64,000 nt of DNA from Pseudorhodoferax soli (GCF_003337555.1 NZ_QPJK01000001.1:434001-498000); one strand, 5' to 3'; numbered from the stretch's first letter, positions 28,027 to 39,413 are shown. Notes: generated by a model from the letters alone, not told the origin. A program made the numbers and translations.

Positions 28027-28052
28027 AAGGACCGACCGACCGACGGCTCACG

Positions 28053-28128
<76 letters not shown>

Positions 28129-28156
28129 CGGGTGAACCGTCAATCTTCAAAATAAA

Positions 28157-28187
28157 ACGGGCTTCAACATTTCTGCTGCAAGCCCGT
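28157..28187 (-). terminator. Intrinsic terminator between the two tRNA sets
   Basis: On the minus strand ACGGGCTT and AAGCCCGT flank a 15-nt loop and are followed by TTTATTTTG. It separates Ala2-Glu2-Asp2 from Ala1-Glu1-Asp1. Confidence 0.8.
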
Positions 28188-28206
28188 CGATCTCCTGAAG
28201 GAAATA

Positions 28207-28283
28207 TGGCGGAGTGGACGGGACTCGAACCCGCGACCCCCGGCGTGACAGGCCGGTATTCTAACCAACTGAACTACCACTCC
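28207..28283 (-). tRNA. tRNA-Asp (anticodon GTC), copy 2
   Basis: Same sequence as copy 1: anticodon arm CCGGC-CTGTCAC-GCCGG, encoded CCA. Last tRNA of the upstream set. Confidence 0.96.
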
Positions 28284-28329
28284 TGGTAGGTAGCTTCGGC
28301 ACCTTGCGGCAACCCAAGCGCTACGAACT

Positions 28330-28405
28330 TGGCGACCCTACGGGGATTCGAACCCCGGTACTCACCGTGAAAGGGTGATGTCCTAGGCCTCTAGACGATA
28401 GGGTC
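28330..28405 (-). tRNA. tRNA-Glu (anticodon TTC), copy 2, intact
   Basis: Acceptor GACCCTA/TAGGGTC, anticodon arm TCACC-CTTTCAC-GGTGA, T arm CGGGG-TTCGAAT-CCCCG fully paired, discriminator G, encoded CCA. This is the functional tRNA-Glu of the cluster. Confidence 0.96.
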
Positions 28406-28449
28406 AAATTTTGTTGGACGGATCCAATCGACAGAACCGACAACTTACT

Positions 28450-28525
<76 letters not shown>

Positions 28526-28595
28526 TTGGGTAGTTGTCAATTTCGACGTTTTACAGGTCTTTCAACCTGATGTGTCGTCATCTATCGAGCCTCAA

Positions 28596-28625
28596 ATTAT
28601 AGAACGCTTTTCAAGCGCCTCGCAA
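28596..28625 (-). promoter_or_regulatory. Promoter for the tRNA Ala-Glu-Asp cluster
   Basis: On the minus strand TTGCGA and TATAAT are separated by 18 nt. The -10 is perfect; the -35 keeps TTG and the final A. It lies across the gltX stop codon, about 70 bp before the first tRNA. Confidence 0.55.
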
Positions 28626-30026
28626 TCTTTCAATCACATTTTTTTTCGTGGAGAGCGCCAACACCGCATCGAGCGACGGCGTCTGGGCCGTGCCCATGAC
28701 CAGCACCCGCACGGGCATGGCCAGTTGCGGCATTTTGAGTCCGTGGGCGCCCAGCACTTCCTTGAGCGCCGCAGCAATGGCCGGTTTCTCCCAGGCCACG
28801 TTTTCCAGCTTGTCGGCCAGTGCTGCGATGGCAGGACGCACGGCGTCGGTCACATGCTGCGTCAGTTCCTCCGGCTTGGGCTGCACACCGCGGTAGAAGG
28901 CCGCGGCCCAGTCGGCCAAAGCCACCGTGGTGTCGCAGCGGTCCTTGAACAAACCGCAGATCGCGGGCAGGCGCTCGTCCGGGGTGATGCCCTGCTTGCC
29001 GAGCTGCTCGGCCACCAGGGGTGCGAGCACTTCGTCGGCCGTGGTCTTCAGGTGCTGGGCGTTGACCCAGCGCAGCTTGGCTTCGTCGAACTGGGCGGCG
29101 CTGCGGCCCAGGTGGTCCAGGTCGAACCACTCCAGGAACTGCGCGCGGCTGAAGATCTCGTCGTCGCCGTGGCTCCAGCCCAGGCGCGCGAGGTAGTTCA
29201 CCAGGGCGTCGGGCAGATAGCCTTCGTCGCGGTACTGCGTGACGGGCTTGGCACCGTAGCGCTTGGACATCTTCTCCACGCGCTTCTCGCCATGCTCGTC
29301 CACGACTTCGTTCAGCACCGTAGGCAGGTGCGCGTAGACCGGAGGCTCCTTGCCGAGCGCACGGAAGATGTTGATCTGGCGCGGCGTGTTGTTGACGTGG
29401 TCGTCGCCACGGATCACATGGGTGATCTCCATGTCGATGTCGTCGACGACCACGCAGAAGTTGTAGGTCGGCGTACCGTCGGGCCGAGCGATCACCAGGT
29501 CGTCGAGTTCGTCGTTGCGGATTTCGATGCGCCCCTTGACCTTGTCCTCCCAGACCACCACACCATCCTGCGGGCTCTTGAAACGCAGCACCGGTTGCAC
29601 ACCTTCCGGCACCGGCGGCAGCACCTTGCCGGGCTCGGGCCGCCAGGTGCCGTCGTAGCGCGGCTTTTCCTTGTTGGCCATCTGGCGCTCACGCAGCGCG
29701 TCGAGTTCGGCCACGCCCATGTAGCAGGGGTAGACCAGGCCCTGCGCCTGCATCTGGGCCAGCACTTCCTTGTAGCGCGCGATGCGCTGCATCTGGTAGA
29801 ACGGGCCTTCGTCGTGGTCAAGGCCGAGCCAACGCATGCCTTCGATGATCACGTCGACGGCGGCCTGCGAGGAGCGCTCCAGGTCGGTGTCCTCGATGCG
29901 CAGCACGAAGGTGCCGCCGCTGGCGCGCGCGAAGGCCCAGGGGTACAGCGCCGAGCGGATGTTGCCCAGGTGGATGAAGCCGGTCGGCGACGGAGCGAAA
30001 CGGGTACGGACAGAAGTGGTCGGCAT
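28611..30026 (-). CDS. gltX: Glutamyl-tRNA synthetase
   Basis: Charges tRNA-Glu; class I synthetase of 471 residues. The HIGH-like motif is in [17 protein letters not shown] and the KMSKR motif in [22 protein letters not shown] is also typical. The start is the ATG giving [16 protein letters not shown], 14 nt after the purF stop. It is directly followed on the same strand by a tRNA cluster that includes tRNA-Glu. Confidence 0.97.
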   Translation of the reverse strand: MPTTSVRTRFAPSPTGFIHLGNIRSALYPWAFARASGGTFVLRIEDTDLERSSQAAVDVIIEGMRWLGLDHDEGPFYQMQRIARYKEVLAQMQAQGLVYPCYMGVAELDALRERQMANKEKPRYDGTWRPEPGKVLPPVPEGVQPVLRFKSPQDGVVVWEDKVKGRIEIRNDELDDLVIARPDGTPTYNFCVVVDDIDMEITHVIRGDDHVNNTPRQINIFRALGKEPPVYAHLPTVLNEVVDEHGEKRVEKMSKRYGAKPVTQYRDEGYLPDALVNYLARLGWSHGDDEIFSRAQFLEWFDLDHLGRSAAQFDEAKLRWVNAQHLKTTADEVLAPLVAEQLGKQGITPDERLPAICGLFKDRCDTTVALADWAAAFYRGVQPKPEELTQHVTDAVRPAIAALADKLENVAWEKPAIAAALKEVLGAHGLKMPQLAMPVRVLVMGTAQTPSLDAVLALSTKKNVIERLRGA

Positions 30027-30040
30027 GTCGAAAATGAAAA

Positions 30041-31543
<1,503 letters not shown>

Positions 31544-31590
31544 GGTTGATCCCGCAGGTAAAAGGGGCGGCCAGGCTCAGGCCGCAAGAC

Positions 31591-32076
31591 TCAGGGTAGA
31601 TACTCGGCAAGCCCGCTCGGCAGGGCCTGCTTGAACGCATGCAGCACCGACACCGTGATGCCTGCCCCATGGGACTGGCGCCACCAGGGCTCGCGCTGCA
31701 ATGGTGTGTTGGAGATGATGACGCCGGCCGCCAGAATCAAGATGGCGCCACGCAAGAGGCCGAACACCATGCCCAGCACGCGGTCCACCGGCCGCAGGCC
31801 CACCGCCTGCACCAGCCGCTTGAACAGCGCCGCCAGCAAGCCACAGGCAAATGCACCCAGCACGAACACCAGCGCGAACGCCGCCACGTAGCGCACCGTA
31901 TCGGCCGCGCCGCCCATTGGCAAGTGCGGTGCCACATCGGGCGCCAGCCACTGCGCCAGCAAGAAGGCGGCGATCCAGCCCAGCACCGACAGCACTTCGA
32001 ACACCAACCCGCGCCATGCCCCCAGCAGCAGCGAGCAGACCAGCACGGCCAACAGAATCCAGTCGAGGATGGGCAT
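31591..32076 (-). CDS. cvpA: CvpA family membrane protein
   Basis: A 161-residue inner-membrane protein with four predicted spans, named after its role in colicin V production in E. coli; its basic function is not settled. MPILDWILLAVLVCSLLLGAWRG-type N-terminus and GLRPVDRVLGMVFGLLRGAI are family features. It sits between the SPOR protein and purF, as in most proteobacteria. Confidence 0.92.
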   Translation of the reverse strand: MPILDWILLAVLVCSLLLGAWRGLVFEVLSVLGWIAAFLLAQWLAPDVAPHLPMGGAADTVRYVAAFALVFVLGAFACGLLAALFKRLVQAVGLRPVDRVLGMVFGLLRGAILILAAGVIISNTPLQREPWWRQSHGAGITVSVLHAFKQALPSGLAEYLP

Positions 32077-32085
32077 GCACGGAGG

Positions 32086-32928
32086 TCAGAGCGTGAGCAC
32101 CGAGGCCGGCAGGCTCAGCGCCTTGATCCGATCGGCCACCTTGTCGGCCTCGGCCCGCACGCCATAGGGTCCGACGCGCACGCGGATGCGAGCCCCTTCC
32201 TTGGTCTGCACTTCCTGTGTGTAGGTCTTGAGGCCGGCGCGCTCCAGGCGCTGGCGCGTCTCGCGCGCCTTGTCGGCATCGGCGAACGCACCGACCTGCA
32301 CCACGAAGCGGCCGGACTGCTCAGCAGCGCTCGCGGGGGGCGCGGCAGGTGCCGCAGTCTTGCCGTCCAGCAACGCACGCGCACGGGCACCGCTGTCGGT
32401 GGCCGGCGCAGGCGCGGGATTCGGCACTGGCGCTTTGGCCTCCACCTTGGGCTCGTGGCGGGGTTCGCTCTTCGGCTCGCCCCTGGCTTCGGCCTTCGGC
32501 TCGGACTTCGGCTCGGACTTTTGCTCGGCCTTGGCTTCGGCCTTCGGCTCGGCCCTGGCTTCGCTGCGGGCAAGCGGCGGCGCAACCGGAGGCACCACCT
32601 CTTCTCTGGCGTTCAGGCTGGCATCGGCCGCCACGCTGCCCGGAGCGCGCGCAGCATCGGGCGCCGCCTGGGCAACCTTGCCACCGGCGCCGGCACCCGG
32701 GAGCTGGGCCTTGTCGCGGTCTGGAATGTCGAATGGAATGTCGACCTGGATCGGCCGCGGCTGCGAGTCGAACAGCAGCGGGAAACCCAGCACGCCGACC
32801 AGCACGAGCACGGTGGCGCCGATGAGCCGATGGCGCGCACGGCGGCGCATGTCGTCGATGGTTTCCGCAGGGCTGGCCGGGTGCTCGTCGCCTTTGGGGC
32901 CGCGCGCGCGAAACTTGAAAAAGGCCAT
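32086..32928 (-). CDS. SPOR-domain (DedD-like) cell division protein
   Basis: A 280-residue protein with a single N-terminal membrane span (LIGATVLVLVGVLGFPLLF), a long Lys/Glu/Pro-rich linker with repeated EPKxEA units, and a C-terminal SPOR domain (SGRFVVQVGAFADADKARETR..VRVGPYG). SPOR domains bind denuded septal peptidoglycan, which points to a divisome role. Location between folC and cvpA matches dedD of other proteobacteria. The linker is about 100 residues of low complexity. Confidence 0.85.
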   Translation of the reverse strand: MAFFKFRARGPKGDEHPASPAETIDDMRRRARHRLIGATVLVLVGVLGFPLLFDSQPRPIQVDIPFDIPDRDKAQLPGAGAGGKVAQAAPDAARAPGSVAADASLNAREEVVPPVAPPLARSEARAEPKAEAKAEQKSEPKSEPKAEARGEPKSEPRHEPKVEAKAPVPNPAPAPATDSGARARALLDGKTAAPAAPPASAAEQSGRFVVQVGAFADADKARETRQRLERAGLKTYTQEVQTKEGARIRVRVGPYGVRAEADKVADRIKALSLPASVLTL

Positions 32929-32938
32929 GGGAGTGAGT

Positions 32939-34240
32939 TCAGCTACCGAGGTGCTTGGCGTGCAATTTGGGGAGGCCTTGCTCCAGCACGCCACCTACGG
33001 TCAGGAATGACCCAAAGACAAGGATTCTATCAGCGGGGTCTGCCGCGCCCACGGCCGCAGCGAGGGCCTGCGTAGGGCCGGCATGGACGCCAGCCGAAGC
33101 GTCCTTGCGCGTGTTGAGCGCCTGCCAGCGTTGCAGCAGCGCATCGCCCCGGGCCGCGCGCGCGCCGGGCAAGTCACAGAAGTACCAGCGGTCCACGACC
33201 GGAGCCATGCGGCGCAGGATGCCGTCCAGATCCTTGTCGGCCATGGCGCCAAAGACCGCATGCGTGTTGGGGAAAAAACCCATGGCATCCAGGTTGGCCG
33301 CCAGCGCGGAGGCCGCGTGCGGGTTGTGCGCCACGTCCAGGACCAGCGTGGGCTGGCCCGGCACGATCTGAAAGCGCCCCGGCAGTTCGACCAGCGCCAG
33401 GCCGGCCCGCACGGCCTGGGCCGGGATGGGCAAACGCTCGCGCACAGCCGTCAGCGCGGCCAGCACGCCGGCCGCGTTCAGCAGTTGGTTGGCGCCGCGC
33501 AGCGCCGGATAGGCCAGGCCGCTGTAGCGCTTGCCGCGCCCGGCCCAGGCCCATTGCTGCTGGTCGCCCGAGAAGTTGAAGTCCACGCCAGACTGCCACA
33601 GGTCGGCGCCGATGTCCTGCGCGTGCTGGGCGATGCTGGCCGGCGGCATCGGGTCGCTGACCACGGCCGGGCGGCCCGGCCGCAGGATGCCCGCCTTTTC
33701 GAAGCCGATCGATTCGCGGTCCGGGCCCAGGAACTCCATGTGGTCCAGGTCGATGCTCGTGATCACGGCGCAGTCGGCATCGATGATGTTGACGGCATCC
33801 AGCCGCCCGCCCAGCCCCACTTCCAGCACGGCCAGGTCCAGCTTGGCTTCGGCCATGCAGCCCAGGATGGCCAGGGTGGTGAATTCGAAATAGCTCAGCG
33901 TGGTCTCGCCGCGCGCTGCTTCCACGCGCGCGAACTGCGGCAGCAGATCCGCCTCGGCCACGGGCACGCCCCCGATGCGACAGCGCTCCTCGAAATGCAC
34001 CAAGTGCGGCGAGGTGTAGACGCCGGTACGCCAGCCGGCCTGGCCAGCGATGGCTTCCAGCATGGCGCAGGTCGAGCCCTTGCCGTTGGTGCCGGCCACG
34101 GTGATGACCGTGCAGTCGAAACGCAGTTGCATGCGCTCGGCCACCTGGCGCACGCGGTCCAGCCCCAGGTCGATCGGTCGGGCGTGCAGTTGCTCGCAGT
34201 GCGCGAGCCATTGGGCGAGAGTTCGTGCCAAGCTTTCCAT
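32939..34240 (-). CDS. folC: Bifunctional dihydrofolate / folylpolyglutamate synthase
   Basis: Adds glutamate to dihydropteroate and to folates. The 433-residue protein has the Mur-ligase P-loop TVAGTNGKGSTCAMLEAI and LGGRLDAVNIIDADCAVITSIDLDH. The start chosen gives MESLARTLAQWLAHCEQ, 43 bp from the divergent ArsC-like gene. It leads the folC-SPOR-cvpA-purF-gltX series. Confidence 0.95.
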   Translation of the reverse strand: MESLARTLAQWLAHCEQLHARPIDLGLDRVRQVAERMQLRFDCTVITVAGTNGKGSTCAMLEAIAGQAGWRTGVYTSPHLVHFEERCRIGGVPVAEADLLPQFARVEAARGETTLSYFEFTTLAILGCMAEAKLDLAVLEVGLGGRLDAVNIIDADCAVITSIDLDHMEFLGPDRESIGFEKAGILRPGRPAVVSDPMPPASIAQHAQDIGADLWQSGVDFNFSGDQQQWAWAGRGKRYSGLAYPALRGANQLLNAAGVLAALTAVRERLPIPAQAVRAGLALVELPGRFQIVPGQPTLVLDVAHNPHAASALAANLDAMGFFPNTHAVFGAMADKDLDGILRRMAPVVDRWYFCDLPGARAARGDALLQRWQALNTRKDASAGVHAGPTQALAAAVGAADPADRILVFGSFLTVGGVLEQGLPKLHAKHLGS

Positions 34241-34283
34241 AGGGGGCGGATTGTCGCAAACACGTTCGCCATAATCGCGCGCC

Positions 34284-34631
34284 ATGACCACCCTGTACGG
34301 CATTCCCAACTGCGACACCGTCAAGAAAGCGCGCACCTGGCTCGACGCGCAGGGCACAACCTATGCCTTCCACGATTTCAAGAAGGCTGGCGTACCGGCG
34401 CAGCTGGACACCTGGGTCGCCCAGCTCGGCTGGGAAGCCGTGCTGAACCGCAAGGGCACGACTTGGCGCAAGCTCGACGCGGCACAGCAGGCCGCTGTCC
34501 ATGACGCGCCGAGCGCCACCGCGCTGCTGCGCGCGCAGCCCAGTGCGATCAAGCGCCCGGTCGTCGAATGGGACGATGGCACCGTAACCGTGGGCTTTGC
34601 GCCCGAGGCATGGGCCACGCGCCGCAACTAG
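34284..34631 (+). CDS. ArsC/Spx-family reductase (YffB type)
   Basis: Small thioredoxin-fold protein of 115 residues. It has a single N-terminal cysteine (PNCDTVKKARTWLD, Cys10) instead of a C-x2-C pair, as in YffB. Likely a glutathione-dependent thiol reductase; the role is unproven, and arsenate reduction is not implied. CATAAT about 12 bp before the ATG may be its -10. The divergent gene is folC. Confidence 0.85.
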   Translation: MTTLYGIPNCDTVKKARTWLDAQGTTYAFHDFKKAGVPAQLDTWVAQLGWEAVLNRKGTTWRKLDAAQQAAVHDAPSATALLRAQPSAIKRPVVEWDDGTVTVGFAPEAWATRRN

Positions 34632-34657
34632 TTTTTTCACTCTGTCTTTTTGAGACC

Positions 34658-34984
34658 ATGACCACCAGCAGCATCGCGGGCGTGACCGTCACGACCCAGG
34701 CCAATGTGTACTTCGACGGCAAATGCGTCAGCCACGGCATCACCTTTGCCGATGGCACCAAGAAGAGCGTGGGCGTCGTCCTGCCGGCCGAACTGACCTT
34801 CGGCACGGCCGCGCCCGAGATCATGGAATGTGTGGGTGGCGCCTGCGAATACCGCCTGGCCGGCACCGATGCCTGGGTGAAGTCCAGCGCTGGCGAGCAG
34901 TTCAGCGTGCCCGGCAATACCAAGTTCGACATCCGCGTGACGGCCGAGACCGGCCCGTACCACTACATCTGCCACTACGGCTGA
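34658..34984 (+). CDS. ppnP: Pyrimidine/purine nucleoside phosphorylase PpnP (DUF1255)
   Basis: Cupin-fold phosphorylase that splits several nucleosides. The 108-residue protein matches the family through ANVYFDGKCVSHGITFADG, KKSVGVVLPAELTFGTAAPEIMECVGG and the ending GPYHYICHYG. It follows the ArsC-like gene after 26 nt and probably shares its transcript. Confidence 0.88.
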   Translation: MTTSSIAGVTVTTQANVYFDGKCVSHGITFADGTKKSVGVVLPAELTFGTAAPEIMECVGGACEYRLAGTDAWVKSSAGEQFSVPGNTKFDIRVTAETGPYHYICHYG

Positions 34985-34998
34985 AGAGCAGCGCCTGG

Positions 34999-36051
34999 TC
35001 AGACGACCACCGGCTCCGGCTCCAGCCGGATGCCAAAGCGCTCGTAGACGCTGGTCTGGATGGCCCGGGCCAGCGTCATGACTTCGCCGCCCGTGGCGGG
35101 GTTCTCCGCCCCGCCACGGTTCACGAGCACCAGCGCCTGCTTCTCGTAGACGCCGGCATTGCCCACGCTCTTGCCCTTCCAGCCGCAGGCATCGATGAGC
35201 CAGCCCGCGGCCAGCTTGATGCTGCCATCGGCCATCGGGTAGTGCACCACGCGCGGTTCGCGGCCGATGATGTCGGCGCACTGCTCGGGCGTCACGGTCG
35301 GGTTCTTGAAGAAGCTGCCGGCATTGCCGATCACCTGCGGGTCGGGCAGCTTGTGGCGGCGGATCTCGCAGATCCAGTCGAAGATCTGCCGGGCCGTGGG
35401 CGCGGCAATGCCGGTCTCGGCCTGCTTGCGCTCCAGGTCTAGGTAGCCCACCACGGGCTTCCAGGCCTTGGGCAGGCGCAGCCGCACGCGCGTGATCAGT
35501 GCGCGGCCCGCCAGGCCGAAATCCGACAGCTCGGCCGCAACATGCTTGAACACCGAATCGCGGTAACCGAATGCGCACTGCGCAGCGTTCAACGTGAAGG
35601 CCCTTCCAGTCGCCAGATCGATCGCGTCGAGCGCCTCGAAGCGGTCCTGCAGCTCCACGCCGTAGGCGCCGATGTTCTGGACCGGCGAGGCACCCACGGT
35701 GCCCGGGATCAGCGCGAGGTTTTCCAGGCCCGGGCAGCCCTGCGCCAGCGTCCAGGCCACGAAGGCGTGCCAGTTCTCGCCAGCACCGGCCTCGACGATC
35801 CAGGCACGCTCGGTCTCCTCGACCACGCGCCGGCCCATGATCTCCACCTTGAGCACCAGCGCGCGCACGTCGCCGGTCAGCACGATGTTGCTGCCGCCGC
35901 CGAGCACGAACTTGGGCGCGGCCGCAAGCGCCGGATCGGCCAGTATGGCCGCCAGATCGGCCTCCGACGCCACACGCACCAGGGTCTGCGCGCGCGCCAC
36001 GATGCCGAAGGCGTTGTAGGCCCGCAGCGGGACATTCATCTCGACTAACAT
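34999..36051 (-). CDS. murB: UDP-N-acetylenolpyruvoylglucosamine reductase
   Basis: FAD enzyme that forms UDP-MurNAc for peptidoglycan. The 350-residue length and motifs fit the type I Mur[49 protein letters not shown] and the catalytic serine loop [14 protein letters not shown]. Two start codons are possible; the later one, [12 protein letters not shown], would give 346 residues. It converges with ppnP and diverges from yajQ. Confidence 0.95.
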   Translation of the reverse strand: MLVEMNVPLRAYNAFGIVARAQTLVRVASEADLAAILADPALAAAPKFVLGGGSNIVLTGDVRALVLKVEIMGRRVVEETERAWIVEAGAGENWHAFVAWTLAQGCPGLENLALIPGTVGASPVQNIGAYGVELQDRFEALDAIDLATGRAFTLNAAQCAFGYRDSVFKHVAAELSDFGLAGRALITRVRLRLPKAWKPVVGYLDLERKQAETGIAAPTARQIFDWICEIRRHKLPDPQVIGNAGSFFKNPTVTPEQCADIIGREPRVVHYPMADGSIKLAAGWLIDACGWKGKSVGNAGVYEKQALVLVNRGGAENPATGGEVMTLARAIQTSVYERFGIRLEPEPVVV

Positions 36052-36126
36052 CCCGGAATTGTCGCATCGCATGCCGGCCCTGACGCCCGCGCTCACGGCC
36101 CGGCGCAACCTCCAGGAACCACACCC

Positions 36127-36612
36127 ATGCCTTCTTTCGACACCGTTTGTGAAGCCGACCTCGTCAAGGTCCGCAACGCCGTGGACAACAGCGCCAAGGA
36201 AATCGACACCCGCTTCGACTTCAAGGGCACCTCGGCCGCCATCGAACTCAAAGACAAGGACATCACCCTCATCGGCGATGCCGAGTTCCAGCTCGACCAG
36301 ATTGCCGACGTGCTGCGCAACAAGCTCACCAAGCAGGAGGTCGATGTGCGCTTCCTCGACATGGGCGACGTGCAGAAGATGGGCGGCGACAAGGTCAAGC
36401 GCGTGATCAAGGTGCGCAACGGCATCGAGGCCGAACTGGCCAAGAAGCTGCAGCGCCTGATCAAGGACAGCAAGCTCAAGGTGCAGGCCGCCATCCAGGG
36501 CGAGAGCGTGCGCGTGACCGGCACCAAGCGCGACGACCTGCAGGCCGCGATGGCGCTGATCCGCAAGGACATCACCGACATCCCGCTGTCGTTCAACAAC
36601 TTCAGAGACTGA
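36127..36612 (+). CDS. yajQ: YajQ-family nucleotide-binding protein (c-di-GMP-binding in relatives)
   Basis: A 161-residue protein of the YajQ family, which binds nucleotides; the Xanthomonas and Pseudomonas members are c-di-GMP receptors. [21 protein letters not shown] and [19 protein letters not shown] at the start and [11 protein letters not shown] at the end are family signatures. It is immediately followed by an aspartic protease gene, whose ATG overlaps its stop. Confidence 0.93.
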   Translation: MPSFDTVCEADLVKVRNAVDNSAKEIDTRFDFKGTSAAIELKDKDITLIGDAEFQLDQIADVLRNKLTKQEVDVRFLDMGDVQKMGGDKVKRVIKVRNGIEAELAKKLQRLIKDSKLKVQAAIQGESVRVTGTKRDDLQAAMALIRKDITDIPLSFNNFRD

Positions 36613-37256
36613 TGCGCATGCGCCCGGCTGCCGCGCTGGCCGCCCTGCTGCTGGCCGCCTGGCTGGGCCAGGCGCAGGCGCAGTCCGTGGCGCTGACGGG
36701 CGTGCTGGGCCAGCGCGCTTTGCTGGTCGTCGACGGCGCCGGCCCGCGCAGCGTGGCCATCGGTGAGACCTGGCGCGGCGTCAAGCTGCTGTCCGTGCAG
36801 GGCGAACAGGCCGAGCTCGAGTTCGGCGGGCGCCGCACCAGCGTGCGCCTGGGTGCCTCGCCGGTCAGCATGGCCGGGGCCGCCGCCAACAAGCGCATCG
36901 TGCTGCAAGCCGACGGCCGCGGCCACTTCATGGGCCAGGGCCGCATCAACGGCCAGCTCGTGCAGTTCATGGTGGACACGGGCGCCAGCACCGTGGCACT
37001 GGACGTCGCCGAGGCGGAGCGCCTGAAGCTGAATTTCCGCAAAGGCCGCCAGGTGCGCATGGGCACGGCGAACGGCGCCATCGAGGTCTGGGTCGTCCGG
37101 CTGGCCTCGCTGCGCATCGGCGACAGCGAGCTCAGCGACGTGGAAGCCGCCGTCGTGCCCCAGCCCATGCCCTATGTGCTGCTCGGCAACAACGTGCTGG
37201 CCCGCTTCCAGATGAGCCGCGGCCCGCAGCAGATGGTGCTGGAGCAGCGCTACTGA
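36612..37256 (+). CDS. Retropepsin-like aspartic protease (TIGR02281 family)
   Basis: A 214-residue exported protein with a signal peptide (LAALLLAAWLGQAQA). The C-terminal half is a retropepsin-like domain with the catalytic motif FMVDTGASTVALD and the second conserved segment PYVLLGNNVLARF. The family is widespread in proteobacteria; natural substrates are unknown. Its start overlaps the yajQ stop and its stop overlaps the next start (TGATG), so the three genes are translationally coupled. Confidence 0.82.
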   Translation: MRMRPAAALAALLLAAWLGQAQAQSVALTGVLGQRALLVVDGAGPRSVAIGETWRGVKLLSVQGEQAELEFGGRRTSVRLGASPVSMAGAAANKRIVLQADGRGHFMGQGRINGQLVQFMVDTGASTVALDVAEAERLKLNFRKGRQVRMGTANGAIEVWVVRLASLRIGDSELSDVEAAVVPQPMPYVLLGNNVLARFQMSRGPQQMVLEQRY

Positions 37257-38245
37257 TGGCCGTGCAGCCCACCGCCGTTCCCCACCCGCAGGACGCGGAG
37301 TACGAGGACTTGCTCGGCCTGTGGGCCGAGTTGGAGTCGGGCCTGTCCACGCTCTTGCTGCGCCCCCGCCAGGTGGCCGAGTTCCCGCACAAGGTGCGGC
37401 AGTACGACCGCTGGATGCAGGACCTGCTCCAGCACGACATGGACACCGGCCTGTACCTGCTCTACCAGCTCGCCGCCAACCGCACGCTGGGCTACAGCAG
37501 CGCCCATGCGCTGGTGTGCGGCGTGCTGTGCCATGTGCTGGCGGCGGAGATGGCACTGCCGCAGGCCGAACGCGACAGCCTGGTGGGCGCGGCGCTGACC
37601 ATGAACCTGTCCATGACGGCGCTGCAGAACCGCCTGGCCGAGCAGACGGAGGCGCCCGGCGCGGAGCAGAAGGAACAGATCGACGCGCACGCGCAGACCG
37701 GCAGCATGCTGCTGGGCCGCCTGGGCGTGGGCGATGCGGACTGGCTCCAGGTGGTTGCGCTGCACCACGAGAGCCTGCCCTCCGCTGCCCTGGAAACACT
37801 GCCCCCGGTGCAGCGTTTGGCCCGCATCCTGCAGGTGGTGGACCGCTACGCCGCGATGATCAGTCCGCGCAAATCGCGCGCCGCGCGCAGCGTGATCGAA
37901 ACCGTGCGCGCCATGCTGGGCCGTGGCGATGTCGCGCGCGAAGCCGCCGGCATGGCCCTGGTGCGCGCCGTGGGGCTGTGCCCGCCGGGCAGCTTCGTGC
38001 GACTGGATTCGGGCGAGGTGGCCCTGGTGCTGCGCCGCGGCCGCCAGGCCAACCACCCGCTGGTGGCCACCGTGCTCGGCCGCAGCGGCGACAAGCTCAT
38101 GACGCCGCGGCTGCAGCGCATCGGCCACGGTGGCCCGGCCATCCAGTCGGCACTGACGCCCGAGCTGCTGCGCAACCGCGTGCGCATCAACCACCAGGCC
38201 TTGCTGCGCCAGGGCCTGCAGGCCGAGCGCACGCACGCGGCCTGA
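37256..38245 (+). CDS. Degenerate HD-GYP-like domain protein
   Basis: Cytosolic protein of 329 residues. The middle part follows the spacing of HD-GYP phosphodiesterases: H84 in SSAHALVCG, H145 in AHAQTGSMLLGRLG, HHES at 170-173, and VVDRYAAMIS. But the HD dyad is replaced (TMNLSMTALQ near residue 117) and the GYP loop after HHE is absent. It is probably not a normal c-di-GMP phosphodiesterase. The stop/start overlap with the protease upstream and the proximity to yajQ suggest a joint role. Confidence 0.7.
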   Translation: MAVQPTAVPHPQDAEYEDLLGLWAELESGLSTLLLRPRQVAEFPHKVRQYDRWMQDLLQHDMDTGLYLLYQLAANRTLGYSSAHALVCGVLCHVLAAEMALPQAERDSLVGAALTMNLSMTALQNRLAEQTEAPGAEQKEQIDAHAQTGSMLLGRLGVGDADWLQVVALHHESLPSAALETLPPVQRLARILQVVDRYAAMISPRKSRAARSVIETVRAMLGRGDVAREAAGMALVRAVGLCPPGSFVRLDSGEVALVLRRGRQANHPLVATVLGRSGDKLMTPRLQRIGHGGPAIQSALTPELLRNRVRINHQALLRQGLQAERTHAA

Positions 38246-38249
38246 GCCG

Positions 38250-38870
38250 CTACTTCTTCTTGCTGCCCAGGCGCGATTCACGCCCCTGCGCGAGCCGGCC
38301 GATGTTCTCGCGGTGGCGCCAGAACAGCAGCAAGGCCATCACGCCCAGCGCCAGCGCGATGCGCTTGTCGGCATACCAGGCCAGGCCGTTGCCGAACAGG
38401 TAGTAGACCGGCGCGAACACGGCCGCCACCAGCGATGCCAGCGAGGAATAGCGAAAGAAGAAGGCGATGATGAGCCAGGTCAGCGCCACGGCCAGGCCCA
38501 GCATCCAGTCCACGCCGAACAGCACGCCGAGCGCCGTGGCCACGCCCTTGCCGCCCTGGAAGCGGAAGAACACCGGGTACAGGTGGCCCAGGAAGGCCGC
38601 CAGGCCGACCAGCGCCACCGTGCCCTCCTGCAGCCCGAAGCGCTCCCCGTACCACACCACCAGCGCCACCGGCAGCCAGCCCTTGAGCGCGTCGAGCAGC
38701 AGCGTGGCGATCGCCGCCGGCTTGCTGCCCGAGCGCAGTACATTGGTCGCACCGGGATTCTTGCTGCCATAGCTGCGCGGGTCCGACAGGCCCATCACGC
38801 GGCTGACGATCACGGCGAAGGACAGCGAGCCCAGCAGGTAGGCCGCCAGCGTGGCGAGGAAGGAATTCAT
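38250..38870 (-). CDS. plsY: Acyl-phosphate glycerol-3-phosphate acyltransferase
   Basis: First acylation step of phospholipid synthesis. The 206-residue membrane protein has five spans and the three conserved motifs: [16 protein letters not shown], a [18 protein letters not shown] loop, and the C-terminal [14 protein letters not shown]. It converges with the HD-like gene; the stops are 4 bp apart. Confidence 0.96.
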   Translation of the reverse strand: MNSFLATLAAYLLGSLSFAVIVSRVMGLSDPRSYGSKNPGATNVLRSGSKPAAIATLLLDALKGWLPVALVVWYGERFGLQEGTVALVGLAAFLGHLYPVFFRFQGGKGVATALGVLFGVDWMLGLAVALTWLIIAFFFRYSSLASLVAAVFAPVYYLFGNGLAWYADKRIALALGVMALLLFWRHRENIGRLAQGRESRLGSKKK

Positions 38871-38922
38871 GGGATGCAAACGTCTCCGGCGAAAAGCGCG
38901 CGCATTGTGCCAGCGCGTGTCC

Positions 38923-39411
38923 TCACAACGGCAGGCCGCACTGCACCGGCCTGGCGTCCAGCAGCTGCACGCAGACTTGTGGATCGATGCCCACGAGGAA
39001 GCCACGCCGCCCGCCGTTGATGGCGATCCACGGCAGCGCCAGCACCGTTTCCTCGATGTAGACCGGCATGCGCTTCCTGGTGCCGAACGGCGAAGTGCCG
39101 CCCACCAGGTAGCCGCTGTGCCGGTTCGCCACCTCGGGCGCGCAGGCCTCCACCGACTTGGCGCCGATCTGGCGCGCCAGGTTCTTGGTGGAGACCTTGC
39201 GGTTGCCGTGCATCAGCACCACGAGCGGCTTGGCGTCCTGGTCCTGCATGACCAGAGTCTTGACGACCGTGAACGGGTCCAGCCCCAGCACCTCGGCGCT
39301 GTGCTGGGCGCCGCCGTGTTCCAGGTACGCGTAGGGATGCTCGGTGAAGGCGATCCTGTGCGCGCGCAGCAGTTGCGTGGCCGGCGTTTCCGAGACGTGC
39401 TGCTTGGCCAT
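38923..39411 (-). CDS. ybaK: Cys-tRNA(Pro)/Cys-tRNA(Cys) deacylase YbaK
   Basis: Trans-editing enzyme that hydrolyses mischarged Cys-tRNA-Pro. The 162-residue protein has [21 protein letters not shown], the conserved lysine region [20 protein letters not shown] and [19 protein letters not shown]. It starts 2 nt after the aldo/keto reductase stop, so the two are co-transcribed. Confidence 0.92.
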   Translation of the reverse strand: MAKQHVSETPATQLLRAHRIAFTEHPYAYLEHGGAQHSAEVLGLDPFTVVKTLVMQDQDAKPLVVLMHGNRKVSTKNLARQIGAKSVEACAPEVANRHSGYLVGGTSPFGTRKRMPVYIEETVLALPWIAINGGRRGFLVGIDPQVCVQLLDARPVQCGLPL

Positions 39412-39413
39412 GC

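Noticed and set aside
28027-28052. GACC tandem repeat between tRNA-Glu copy 1 and tRNA-Ala copy 1
   Set aside because: Three to four units only; best explained as slippage in an intergenic spacer.
37256-38245. Calling the HD-domain gene an active c-di-GMP phosphodiesterase
   Set aside because: The HD dyad and GYP loop are missing, so the enzymatic label is not supported.
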